This document shows, in pieces, positions 48,072 through 60,414 of a DNA stretch of 64,000 bases. Source of the stretch: Tolypeutes matacus (lineage: Eukaryota; Chordata; Mammalia; Cingulata; Chlamyphoridae); the NCBI GenBank assembly GCA_026826555.1, contig JAKSZT010054334.1, positions 33,538,083 to 33,602,082 of the forward strand, written 5' to 3'. Every line of letters starts with the position of its first letter. Positions within the stretch are counted from its first letter, which is position 1. A program made the translations under genes and the position numbers. The notes under the pieces are model-generated. The model was not told where the DNA came from. It saw nothing but the letters and a program-made list of their open reading frames with translations, and searched no databases.

Positions 48072-48283
48072 ATATATATATATATATTTAGGAAGTACCA
48101 GGGATTGAACCCAGGACCTTGTACATGGGAAACAGGTGCTCAACCACTGAGCTACATCTGCTCCCCAATGAGAGATGGTTTTTGTTTGTTTATTTGTTTT
48201 AAGGAGGTACCAAGGATCGAACCTGGGACCTTGTTCATGGGAAGCAAGCACTCAACCACTTGAGCTATATCTGTTATCCTATA
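48072..48283 (-). mobile_element. Two DAS-type SINE units in tandem, minus
   Basis: Unit 1 ends 'ctgagctacatctgctcccc' (48166) with antisense B box 'gggattgaacccaggacc'; unit 2 has 'aggatcgaacctgggacc' and ends 'ttgagctatatctg'. A (TA)n and a (GTTT)n run stand for their tails. Confidence 0.84.
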
Positions 48284-49346
48284 TTATTTTTGATGTATCC
48301 ACATAACCAAGTTATTTTTTTTGCTTATCTCTGCCTTTTCTTAAGGCTTTTCTTTCTTCTACTCTCTTGTTCTCCCCTCTCAACCTCTTAACTTCATAAA
48401 CTACTGCTATGACTGCAGAGGCAGATACAAGGACTGGCTTGCATGAGTTCTACCTTTCTTTTCCACATCTAAGAAAAGGAAAATAAAAGGCACTCTCTTA
48501 ACATCCTCCAATGTAAACCAAAGGCAAGGCATATTTCTCTAATCTTATTTAACTTCACTTCTAAAATGTTTACTGGGGGAGAGTAAGGAGACAAAGTACA
48601 AATATGCATGTGTAAGTACTTTATCCATTTTAGCTTACATTGTAACAGCATACTTTGATAAGATACAAATAACTGACACAATTACATATTTAAGCCCAAA
48701 GAAGTGAGTAATCAGACACAAAAATATCTAAATACTTAAACCTGCTCTGAAATTCATGTTTTATAACAAGAAACAAAAGTACTTTAAGTTGTAAGATTTC
48801 AAAAGAAATAATTTACAATTTATTTTTATCTTGTTGAAGACTAGTGGGATACGAACTCTAACCACAGTTAAATAGTGTCACAACGAGTAAAGTACAATCC
48901 AAAAAGATTCAGTCACATAAAATACAGGATTGGGTTATTGTGAGGTTAATAAAACAACACACAACTAGATGGCTAGGAGTCCCTGAGCAATTAAAATCCA
49001 TTCTGGCCTAGGCTGCAGTTTGGCACCACCTGGTGGCAACTGTCTACTCTAGCTTCAGTATCTATGGGGTCAATCAATTCCAGGAATTTCCAGGTTAGGT
49101 TATATCCATTTTGATGTAGCTATGACTCCAGAACAACACTGAAGACAAGGAGACCCATTTTTAGATTCCCTGCTTCCAGAAATGGCTGTCTGTTGTTTTC
49201 CCCCAGAGCTTTGCCCACCTACCTCTAGTAACTACCTTAGAAAATAGGGGCTAATATATCTAAATTTATGCTGCCACAGGAAGATTTTTCAAGGACTTTT
49301 TTCTTAACAATAACTAAAAAATTATGAAATTCTCAAAATGATTATT
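48284..49346. other. Intron sequence with one CTCF-like motif
   Basis: No repeat recognised. A CTCF-like site is at 49026-49037. Confidence 0.5.
49026..49037. promoter_or_regulatory. CTCF-like motif CCACCTGGTGGC
   Basis: Eleven of twelve positions fit the usual CTCF core CCASYAGRKGGC; the inner CCACCTGGTGG is a perfect palindrome. Sequence evidence only; E-box proteins could also bind CACCTG. Confidence 0.35.
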
Positions 49347-50973
49347 TTGGCACACCTTGTTTTATTGTACTTAGCTTTGTGGTGCTTTGCAGGTATTGCA
49401 TTTTTTCAAAAATTGAAGGCTTGTGGCAACCCTGCTTCAAGCAAATCCTATCAGCACCATTTTTATAATATGTGCTCACTTCATGTCTGTGTAACATTTT
49501 GATAATTCTCGCAATATTTCAAACTTTTAAATTATTACTATATCTGTTATGGTGAACTGTGATCTTGGATATTGATACTGTAATTGTTTTTGGGCACAAT
49601 GAGCCATGCTCATATAAGAAGGTGAACTTAATCCATAAATGTGTGTTCTGACTGCTCCAACCACTAGCCGTTCCCTCATCTCTCTCCCTCTCCTCAAGCC
49701 TCCCTATTCCTTGAGACATAATATTGAAATTAGGCCAACTAATAACCCTACAGTGGTCTCTAAGTGTTCAAGTGAAAGAAGAGTTGCATGTCTCTCACTT
49801 TAAATCAAAAGCCAGAAATGATTAAGCTTAGTAAGGAAGGTATGTCAAAAGCTAAGACAACTGAAAGCAAGGCCTCCTGTGCCAAATTGTAGTAGTTAGC
49901 CAAATTGTAAATGTAAAGGAAAAGTTCTTGAAGGAAATTAAAAGTGCTACTCCAGTGAACACATGAATGTTAAGCAAAACAGCCTAAGTACCGATATGGA
50001 AAAAGTTTTAGTAGTCTGGATAGATGATCAAACCAGCCACAACATCCCTTTAAGCCAAAACCTAAACTAGAGCAACGCCCTAACTCTTCAATTCTGCGAA
50101 GGCTGAGAGAGATGAGGAAGCTGCAGAAGAAAAGCTTGAAGCTAGCAGAGTCTGGTTCATAAGGTTGAAGGAAATAAGCTGTCTCCGTTACATCGAAGTG
50201 CCAAGTGAAGCAGCCAAGTTATCCACAAGATCTGGCTAAGATAATTGATGAAGGTGGCTACACTAAAGAAAAGAGATTCAATGTAGATGAAACAACCTAC
50301 TATTTGAAGATGCCATCTAGGACTTTCATAGCTAGAGAGAAATCAATGGCTGACTTCAAAGCTTCAAAGGATAGGCTGACCCACTTATTAGAGGCTAATG
50401 CAGCTGGTGACTTTAGGTTGAAGGCAATGCTCATTTACCATTTCAAAAATACAAGGACTCTTAAGAATTCTGCTAAATCTACTCTGCCTGTGCACTACAA
50501 ATGGACCAACAAAGCCTGGATGGCAGCACATCTGTTTACAACATGATTTACTGAATATTTTAAGCCCACTGTTGAGACCCACTGCTCAGAAAAAAAGATT
50601 ACTTTCAAAATACTGCTCATTGACAATGTACCTGGTCACCCAAGAGTTGGGATGGAGATGTACAATAAAATTAATGTTTTCATGCCTGCTAACACAACAT
50701 CCATTCTGCAGTCCATTGATCAAGTAGTCATTTTGGCTTTCAAGTCTTATTTTGAAGAAATACATTTTGTAAAGCTACAGCTGCCACAGATAGTGATTCC
50801 TCTGATGGATCTTGGTAAAATCAATCAAAAACCTTCTGAAAAGGTTTCATCATTCCAGATGCCATTAAGAACATTTATGGATCTTTCAATTGTGTTTTTC
50901 ACCACTCACCAATGCCAGCACCATTCTTGCTTGAAGCTCCAGCTGAAGAAGTGGTAAGTAAGGTCTTGATACC

Positions 50974-51698
50974 ATGGCTCATACAAAGCAGACAGCCAGC
51001 AAGTCACCTGGTGGTAAAGCACCCATGAAGCAACTGGATACAAAAGCTGCTCACAAGAGTGCGCCCTCTATTGGAGGGGTGAAGAAAGCTCATCATTACA
51101 GGCCTGGTACTGTGGCACTACATGAAATTAGACATTATCAGAAGTCCAAAAACCTTCTGATTCAGAAACTTCCCTTCCAGCATCCGGTGTGAGAAATTGC
51201 TCAGGACTTCAAACAGATTTGCACTTTCAGAGTGGAGCTATTGGTGCTTTGCAGGAGGCAAATAAGGACTATTTGGTTGACCTTTTTGAGAACATCAACC
51301 TGTGTGCTATCTATGCCAAACGTGTAACAATTATGCCAAAAGACATCCAGCTAGCATGCCATATATGTGGAGAATGTGCTTAAGAATCCACTGTGATGGG
51401 AAACATTTCATCCTTAAAAAGAAAAAATTGTTTTTTCTCTTCTTCCTGTTATGGTAGTTCTGAACATTAAGTACTTTTTCCCCATGGGGTCAAAAGATAC
51501 CTAAGTATATGAATGTGAATGGAAGAATAGAGGCAAGAAATCAGGTATTGGCAGTTTATCCATTTTGATTTTTGTGTGAATTTTTAATATAAATGTGGAG
51601 ACATAAAGCATTAATGCAAATCAAAATGTTTCAGTGAACAAGTTTCAACAGTACAACTTTATAACAATTATAAATAAACCTGTTAAATTTTTTTGGAA
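50974..51698 (+). pseudogene. Processed pseudogene of histone H3.3 (H3-3A type)
   Basis: The coding part starts at ATG 50974 with [20 protein letters not shown] and, after a frame change, ends at TAA 51381-51383 (...[19 protein letters not shown]). An Arg codon has become TGA at about 51190 and one base has been lost at about 51210 in the lysine/threonine codons, so the 136-residue histone cannot be made. Key tail residues R2, R8, T11 and R17 are changed. No introns are present, and about 310 bases of 3' UTR follow ('ggggtcaaaagatacctaagtatatg', 'attataaataaacctgttaaat'), matching H3-3A more than H3-3B, then a short poly(A). The 5' UTR probably begins near 50895. It sits inside the Tigger1 transposase. 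Confidence 0.93.
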
Positions 51699-51871
51699 AA
51701 AAAAATCATCATTCATGGGAGGAAGTCAAAACATTAACATTAACAGGAGTGTGGAAGAAGTGGATTCCAACCCTCATGGATGACTTTGTGGGGTTTGAGA
51801 TTTCAGTGGAGGTAGTAACTGCAGATGTGGTGGAAATAGCAAGAGAATTAGAATTAGAAATAGAGCCTGAA

Positions 51872-52065
51872 GGGAGGCGGCTGTGGCTCAATCAGTGGGG
51901 CTCCCATTTGCCATATGGGAGGCCCCGGGTTCGGTTCCCAGGGCCTCCTGGTGAAGGCAGGCCCGCCTGCATGGCGTGGTTGGCTGACCCGGCGAGCACG
52001 GGCAGCAAGGGGGGGATAAATGAATAAATAAATAAAATCTCTAAAAAAAAAAAAAAAGAAAAAAA
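51872..52065 (+). mobile_element. DAS SINE, full form, plus, 16-17-bp TSD, inside Tigger1
   Basis: Complete young-type copy. Exact duplication AGAAATAGAGCCTGAAG at 51856-51872 and 52066-52082 (the last one or two bases overlap the SINE start). Tigger1 reads continuously across once it is removed. Confidence 0.96.
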
Positions 52066-52556
52066 AGAAATAGAGCCTGAAGATGTGAATGAATTGCTGC
52101 AATCTCTTGATAAAACTTTAACAGATGGGAGTTGGATTCTTATGGAGGAGCAAAGAAAGTGGTTTCTTGAGATGGAATCTACTCCTGGTGAAGATACTGT
52201 GAACATTGTTGAAATGAAAACAAAGGTTTTAGATTACACAAACTTAGTTGATAAAGCAATGGCAGGGTTTGAGAAGACTGACTCCAATTTTGAAAGAAGT
52301 TCTATTGTAGGGAAAATGCAATCAAACAGCATCACATACTACAGAGAAATTTTTCATGAAAGGAAGAGTTAAGTGCTGCGACAAACTTCACTGTTGTCTT
52401 ATTTTAAGAAATTGTCACAGTCACCCCAACCTTCAGCAACCACCACCTTGAGCAGTCAGCAGCCATCAACACTGAGGCAAGACCCTCCACCAGCAAAAAG
52501 ATTATGACTTGCTGAAGGCTCAGATGGTGGTTAGCATTTTTAGCAATAAAGTATTT

Positions 52557-52919
52557 TTTTCTTTTTTTAAGGATTTATTTTATTTATTTCTATCCCCAGC
52601 TCTCATTGATTTGTACTCGCTGTCTGTTCTCTGTATCTGTCCATTGTGTGCTAGTCTTCTTTTTAGGAGGCAGCAGGAACTGAACCCAGGACCTCCCATG
52701 TTGGAGGGAGGCGCCCAATGGCTTGAGCTACCTCCGCTCCCTACTTGTGTCTCTCATTGTGTTTCCTTGTTGTGTCTCTTCATTGTGCCAGCTCGCTAAA
52801 CCAGCCCATCGTGCTGGTTTGCTGTCTTGGCTGTCTTCTTTAGGAGGCACCAGGAACCGAACCCAGGACCTATCAAGTGGTAGGCGGGCACCCAACTGCT
52901 TGAGCCACATCCGCTTCCC
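52557..52919 (-). mobile_element. Two-unit DAS-type SINE, minus, inside Tigger1
   Basis: Poly(T), 'aaggatttattttatttattt', two antisense tRNA-like units with 'ggaactgaacccaggacctccc' and 'ggaaccgaacccaggaccta', joined by 'tgtgtctctcattgtgtttccttgttgtgtctc'. Both flanks carry a(a/c)agtatttttt, a TSD within the Tigger1 3' UTR. Confidence 0.9.
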
Positions 52920-52961
52920 AAAACAGTATTTTTAAATTCAGGTATGTGCATTTTTTTAGAC

Positions 52962-53527
52962 AAAAAAAAAAAAAAAGAATTACATCAAGTGAAAGAAACC
53001 AGGCACAAAATAGTACATATTGTACAATTCCATTTATATAAAATATAAATATATAAATATAAATCAATTTATAAAGATGAAGCTAGATTAGTGGTTATGC
53101 AGGGCTAGGGAGAGGTGGGGAGTTTTTCTTTTTGGAGTAATGAAATGGTTCTAAAATTTTTTGTGGTGACGAATGCACAACATTGTGATTATACTAAAAG
53201 CCATGGATTATACAGTTTGGATAGATCATATGGTATATGAACATATCTCAATAAAATTGCTTAATAAATAATTGTGTAAGAATAGCCGGATATAGCAGCT
53301 ATGTACAGCAAGGGAAGCATAGAGAGATCAAGGGGTGGGTGAAAATTTTTCTTGTTAGTTTGTTTTTTGTTTATTATTATTATTATAGAAATAATGAAAA
53401 TGCTTTAATGATGACTGAGGTGATAAAGACACAACTATGTCATTATACCAAATACCACTCACTGATTGTATACTTTGGATGAATTGTTTGCTTTTTTAAC
53501 ATGTATCAATAAAATTGATTTGTTTAA
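52962..53527 (+). mobile_element. L1 3' sequence(s), plus, inside Tigger1
   Basis: Tigger1 breaks after 'catttttttagac' and resumes at 'atgctattgcacacttaag'. Between lie an L1 ORF2 end/3' UTR ('gattagtggttatgcagggctaggg', 'gtgattatactaaaagccatgg') and a second L1 3' tail ('tagcagctatgtacagcaagg ... caataaaattgatttgtttaaaaa'). Confidence 0.85.
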
Positions 53528-53684
53528 AAAATGCTATTGCACACTTAAGAGACTACAACACAGAGTAAACATAAATTTTATATGTACTGGGAAACCAAAA
53601 ATTTCGTGTGACTCGCTTTATTGCGATATTTGCTATATCATGGTGGTCTGAAACTGAACCCACAATATCTTCGAGGCATGCCTG

Positions 53685-54367
53685 TATACCAAAGTTTATG
53701 CAGCTATGTGGATTGTCTGGAAGTAACCATGCATTCGTTGTATCATAAAAATAATCCCATAAATTCATGTAATTCATAAAAGAATTGACCCCCAGGACTA
53801 ACAATATTTGCTTGTGAAATAGAACTATCACCTATGCCACAGGACTTTCTCATGCCCTGATCTTTCTCCTGATGTACAGAACCTTATAGCCAAATATCTA
53901 GTCAACTTTCCTATTTGAATTATCTCACAATACACTTCAAATGAGATGATACTAAATTTATCATGTTTTCCTATTAAAGCCTGATCTTTTTCCAATGCTT
54001 TTCAGAATTATATAACCATCTACTCAGTTACCCAATCCCATGTAATCTCTGAATCTTGTTATTCTTCCTCCTTATCATTTCTCCAATCTGTCCAGTCTCT
54101 CCATCTCAACTGTTACTGATTCAGTTCCATCATTGTCTCTCATGTTGACAATGGAAACAATCTCTAAAAGTAGCTACAACGTTATGTCCCTCCATTCTAT
54201 TCTCCACAACGCAGAGTAGTCTTTTCACATAAAATCAGATCATATCACTCCTCTTCTTAAAAATCTTTCAATTGTTTCCAATTGGTTTTAGACAATAATT
54301 CAAATGCATGATTTGGGCCTGTTTCTCTCTTCTGCTTCATCTCTTAAAATTCTCAGCCTACCAGGCT
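53685..54367. other. Intron sequence, no recognised feature
   Basis: No gene or named repeat recognised. Confidence 0.5.
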
Positions 54368-54372
54368 ATGCT

Positions 54373-56518
54373 TGTAGCAGCTTGATATTATTTATGGATT
54401 CCAAAAATAGATATTGGATCATGTTTGTGAACTGGTCTGTTCCTCTGGGCATATTAGATTGGACTGGATTTAGAGGTTTCACTTTTACTTGTTTAAATAC
54501 TGATTAAGGCCACATCAGTAAGACGTTGAATCCCTGCCCCCTTAGTGGGCAGGGGCTCATAGAGAAAACGACATGGCAGAGGGAAAAGTTGGGAGTTTCG
54601 ATCCTGGAGCCTGGGAAGTAAGCACACAGAGAAGCAAGTATGTGAGGAGAGAGAGAAGGCTCCATTAGACACAGCAGAGGCCCTGGGAAGAGAGACAAGC
54701 TACTTTCCTGACAGTTTACAGCTAGCCTTGAGGAGAGAGCAGAGGAGCTGAGCCCAGAGAGAAATGAGCCCCGGAAGAGAGATGAGACTTATCCCCACCT
54801 ACAGCTGATATTGGAAGAAGCGGGGACCACACAGCCTTAAGAGGAAGAGGAAGCCTGAACCCTTGCAGATGTCAGCAGCCATTTTGCTCCAACATGTGGC
54901 AACAGATTTGGTGAGAGAAGTAATGTATGCTTTATGGCCTGGTAACTGTAAGCTTATACCCCAAATAAATACCCTTTATAAAAGCCAAAGGAATTGCCAC
55001 AGTGGGTAGAGATTCATGCAATAACAGAAAGATTATTGAATCCCATACTGAGGAGCTCTGCCACATTTTCTAATGGAACAGCAACAATCTCCCAAGTACA
55101 GGGGCAATGACAAGTGAAGAATGATGGTCCACTGATGGGCCCTTTATATTGACCACTATGCTTATAAGCCTTTTGCTTTTGAATTTGCAACTTAGCCTAG
55201 TGTTATAGGGTGCCTAAGAGTTACCTCCTGAGAGCCTCCTTGTTGCTCAAATGTGGCCTTGCTCTAAGCCAAACTCAGCATATAAATGCCATTACCTTCT
55301 CCCCAGCGAGGGACATGATTCCCAGGGATGAGCTTCCCTGGCACCGAAGGATTACTACCAAGCACTGGCTGGTGATACAACTGGAAAAAGACCTTAAATA
55401 AAAGGGGGAAAAGGTAACGACAAATGAGTTTATATGGCTAAAAGACATCAAAGTGAGTTGGGAGGTCATCAGAGAGGTAACGCTTATGCATGTCTCAGCA
55501 GGATCTCATAGATGGCCAAAGTAGATATTACCCTAAACAGTGGGGCTTCTGAGGGCTCTGGAGATACCCAGGTCATGGCAGATCGCTCCAGAGCTTGGTG
55601 CCGTTGCCAGTGGGTCCTACTTTGGAGTTTGTGCTACTAAGTGTGACACAGTTGGACTCAGATGTGACTCCTTTACACATGCCTCCTCTGTCCCTTTTAT
55701 TTGAACCTATTGTTGGTGCTGGAGTTGATAGGTGTATGTCCAAGAGACTTGAATCTCTAGGCTGTCCATATGCCAGCTGGGCCCTGAGCCTCAGCGGAGT
55801 TGCAACACCTACTCTCCAGTACATTGGACTCACCCAGGACAACTAACAGGGAGGTCAGGTAAGACAACCACCATTCCAAGGAACCAAGAGAGTATACAAC
55901 TGCAAGCAAGAGAGTCCCATCCATCAGCCATATGGGATCGAAGTTCCCTCTCAATTAGAGGGGGAGTGGGCATCACTATCCCAGAATCCTCAGGATTGGG
56001 GAATAAAATATGGACTAGAGTAGACTAACTGGTATTCTACTATAGACTTATTGTGATTCTAGCAATGGAAGAAATGTCATTGATGTGGAGACAGTGGCCA
56101 CTGGAGGTGCTAAAGTCAGGGAGAGGGAAAAAGGTATAATACAGGGGCATTTTCAGGACTTGGAATTGACCTGAATGACACTGCAATGACAGATACAGGC
56201 CATTAAATATCCTGCCATAGCCTACAGAATTGAATGGGAGAGAGTGCAAACTACAATGTAAATTATAATCCATGCTTAGTGACAATGCTCCAAAATGTGT
56301 TCAATTGCAATCAATGTACCCACTTATGATAGAAGTTGTTGTGGGGAAAAGTGGGAGGTCTGGGGAGTGGGGCATATGGGAATCCCTTATATTTTTTAAT
56401 GAACATTTTATGTAATCTAAGTATCTTTTAAAAATAAATAAAAAATATACTTAAAAAAAAAAAAAAGCCAACAGATTTCTGGTATTTTTGCATCAGCACT
56501 TTTTGGATGACTAATACA
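54373..56518 (+). mobile_element. Solo MaLR/ERVL-like LTR, plus, 5-bp TSD, split by a retroposon
   Basis: Starts TGTAGCAGCTTGATATT and ends GATGACTAATACA. The 5-base duplication ATGCT lies exactly at 54368-54372 and 56519-56523, as expected for class III retroviruses. LTR sequence stops at 54982 and resumes at about 56463 ('aagccaacagatttctggta'). Solo LTR, no viral genes. Confidence 0.9.
54983..56462 (+). mobile_element. 1.48-kb poly(A) non-coding retroposon inside the LTR
   Basis: Inserted at 'ttataaaagccaa', with AAAAGCCAA repeated after a 13-base poly(A), so it was placed by L1-type target priming. It has phrases such as 'gagggacatgattcccagggatgagc', 'gattctagcaatggaagaaatgtcattg' and 'gaatgggagagagtgcaaactacaatg'. 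It has no long ORF. A second copy's 3' end is at 11.9-12.1 kb, so it is a repeat family. Its relation to a larger element is unknown to me. Confidence 0.82.
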
Positions 56519-56523
56519 ATGCT

Positions 56524-57195
56524 CTAGTCATTTTCATTTTGTCTTGCCTCCAAGTTTTGAATTATGTTCTACATTCCCCCAATTCCCTTCCTTCCCACAA
56601 CCTGTAGTCTTTTTCTTAGTCATCGCACAGGTATCAGCATCAGTATTTCTTCTTCCATAAAAATCTTCCCTTATTCCTCCCAAGGCTGAGTTGGGTACAC
56701 CTTCTGCCTAAGTGTTCTCACCCTTTGTATATTTTAATTTTTCTCCATTATCATTATATTTATGATAATTGTTTCTATCTTTGTCTTTATCGTCCATTAG
56801 ACTATCAGTTTCATGAAGGCAAAGGTCATCAGTGTGTCTCTGGTATCTAGCATAGGATCTGGCACAAGGTAGGTCTCAATAAATATTTGCTAAATGAATT
56901 TGTTGCTTGGAGAACTACAGCAGAGCTCAGATGTAAATTTTCTAGCATAAAGCTAAGCATATAATAGGTGTAAAATCTCTTTTTCAGTCAGCATTTTGGG
57001 GCCTAAGAGCAAGCAAGCAGCCATATGTTACACGAGCTTTCTTTCCTAATAGAGGGCTGGGACCAAGCAAAATTTTGAAAAAGATGAAGAATGTCTTTGG
57101 AAGTCTTTAATTTCTCTGCATATAGCTCTCTCCAATCTCCTAATGACTCTGGTGCCCTAAGCATGCACAGTTATAAAAATAGTCTTCTTAGTTAT
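56524..57195. other. Intron sequence with an L2 fragment
   Basis: L2 3' end (plus) at about 56800-56900: 'ctggtatctagcataggatctggcacaaggtaggtctcaataaatatttgctaaatgaat'. Otherwise nothing recognised. Confidence 0.65.
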
Positions 57196-57199
57196 AAAC

Positions 57200-57600
57200 A
57201 TGATGAACAACTAAATACAATAGCAATGAATCTTGAAATATTAAGGTTATGTGAAAGAAGCCACAAAAGAATATAAACAAAATGATTCCATAAAATATAC
57301 AAATAGAATATGAAAAACTAAACTATATTTTTCAGAGATGCATATTTAGTGGTAAATTAGATAATAATATAAGGAAGAGCAGGGAAATAATTAGCATTAA
57401 AACCCTAATAGTAGCTACCTTTATGGAAAGGGAGCAGGAAGGGTCTCAAATACATTTCTGTGGCATTAGCAATGTTCTGCTTTTTGATTTAGGTGTTTAA
57501 CTTGAAATTATTTGTTAAACGTAGATTTTTATAGATGTACTTTTATGAATTACTTGTATTTTATATATATACATGCAACCATATGCAAAATTAAAAAAAA
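57200..57600 (+). mobile_element. L1 3' UTR-like fragment, plus, old
   Basis: 'taatagtagctacctttatggaaagggagcaggaagggtctc', 'gcaatgttctgctttttgatttaggtg' and the final 'atgcaaaattaaaaaaaag' fit an L1M 3' end. Confidence 0.6.
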
Positions 57601-58465
57601 GAATAATCACAACAAAGTAACTAAACTAAAAAAAATAGTGTTATTTAAACAGTGGTCCAAATTTTCTTTTTATTGAAAAATATCTTCTCAGGATTCAACT
57701 TATGAAGGCTAGCTTAGGACTTCAGAGGTCTTGATCACAGAAAAGATTATGGTGCTCTCACTTGTAATTCAAAATAGAAATACTAAAATATCAACTAAAT
57801 ATAAGAAAACTGAAAAGCATTTTTATTTTTCCCCAAGATGAAACCTTCTGTTTACTAATGTAATAAATTCAAAAAAAAACCCCCCCAAAAAAACAAAAAA
57901 AAACAAAACAAAAAAACCCCATATATTTTCTGTTCCCGCTTTGCTGGTGCTCAAAGTATATATTTAGTCTGTTTACTGGTAATACAGCACTAAATAATCA
58001 CTTCAGAGTTTTTACGTTATAAAGTTCTTTGCCATTTTTGCCATCAATATAATCCTAAATTATGACTATACCATAATTCAAATCTCAATGAAAAGACAGA
58101 ACAATGCTGGCAGAAAAGGATAGTCATTAAATATTTATTAAATACATAAATGAATGATTTCTTTCTTGTTCAGTGTTTCCTTGGGTATATACTTCTTTTC
58201 AGACTTTTTAAAAAAGATCAAACTATTAAATAAAAATCAATGCATGCTAAATTTGAGGAAATAATGATCTGATTTTTCATTTAACTCATATGTACGAAGG
58301 TATAACAAGCACATATCGTTAAAAAATTGTGTCTATTCTCCCTTATCACAAAAAACATTTTCATAAAAGAAACCCAAGAAGAAAATCATACTGCTCAAAA
58401 GGATTTAAGCATTATCATTAAAATCTTCTCTGATGTGTTGTATTAAAATAATTTAACAGTTTTAA
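57601..58465. other. Intron sequence, simple A/C-rich run
   Basis: A run of A and C homopolymers at 57870-57919; otherwise nothing recognised. Confidence 0.5.
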
Positions 58466-58467
58466 AA

Positions 58468-58562
58468 TTATTTTTCATTGTGATTATACTAAAAGCCATT
58501 GATTATATACTTTGGATAGATGGTATGGTATATAAATATATCTCAATAAAACTGCTTAAAAA
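58468..58562 (+). mobile_element. L1 3' tail, plus
   Basis: 'gtgattatactaaaagccattgattatatactttggatagatgg ... tctcaataaaactgctt' matches the tail found at about 53185-53265. Confidence 0.8.
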
Positions 58563-59715
<1,153 letters not shown>

Positions 59716-60414
59716 TTAATATCTTATCTCAATATGCTCTGTATACAAAGTTACTTGAAAAACTTAGCTATTGGATATAAAGTTTTATAATTCCTAAAAA
59801 TACTGTCCCAAACTAGTGCCATCTATGGTCTTAACTTCTTAATAAACATATTTATCTAAAAGAATTACTATATAAAATGTTAGTAATTCATTTTGAATAC
59901 TTATTCATCTTTAGAAATATTTTACTACCAGCATTTAATGCATATGGTCAAAGGCTTGAAAACTGATACATTCGAAATGGCCTTCATTTAAAAACAATAA
60001 TCTTGTATAGTGCATGTTGAGAGACAAATAATTCAAACAAAAATATATAAACAAAAACGACTCTGATTGACTTTTTACAAGGCCACTATGATCTCTTAGA
60101 AAAGTCAAAGCACTACATAGAGTACTATTAAGAAGAACACAAACTGATGAAAAATACAAGCAAGGGAAAAAAGTTATGAATGTATGAAGCATTAAAGGAT
60201 AAAATTTAGATTTTGTTTAGTTTTCGATGTGCTGACAAAAATAATTTAAATCAAGGATTCTAAGGGCTATTAGTATATAAGGGACTTTAATAAAATTAAT
60301 GGAATATATATATATGCAATATTAAAAATAATATGATCACATAATAGATTTTCAGAGTTTATATGTGCCAGGCAGGGTGCTAAAGCTTCATGTCTATATT
60401 TAAATCTCATATGG

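Larger units (their letters stand above)
49755..52506 (+). pseudogene. Tigger1 transposase remnant (DDE, CENP-B/TIGD family)
   Basis: The frame is recognisable from the usual start region ('gtctctaagtgttcaagtg', with the ATG lost) to the stop after 'gctcagatggtgg'. Readable blocks include RFNVDET (first catalytic D region) and [13 protein letters not shown] near 50280-50345, [11 protein letters not shown] (second catalytic D region, one-base shifts nearby) at about 50617-50650, and [20 protein letters not shown] at about 52269-52328. The frame is broken by stops, indels, a processed pseudogene (about 50.9-51.7 kb) and a SINE. It is a dead relative of the TIGD genes and CENP-B. Confidence 0.9.
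49347..53684 (+). mobile_element. Tigger1 (pogo/Tc1-mariner) DNA transposon, near full length with nested inserts
   Basis: The left end 'ggcacaccttgttttattgt' and right end 'cgaggcatgcctg' correspond to the Tigger1 terminal inverted repeats; a TA follows the right end. After removing the H3 pseudogene, two SINEs and L1 sequence, about 2.4 kb remain, the known Tigger1 length. The transposase gene is readable but broken. The left TIR is the more worn of the two. Confidence 0.93.

Noticed and set aside
50205..50957. Possible TIGD-type domesticated transposase gene
   Set aside because: The frame is broken by several indels, stops and nested insertions, and the ATG is lost; it is Tigger1 itself.
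56399..56462. AATAAA signals as gene 3' ends
   Set aside because: All the clear AATAAA motifs fall in L1, LTR, SINE or retroposon tails, not downstream of coding exons.
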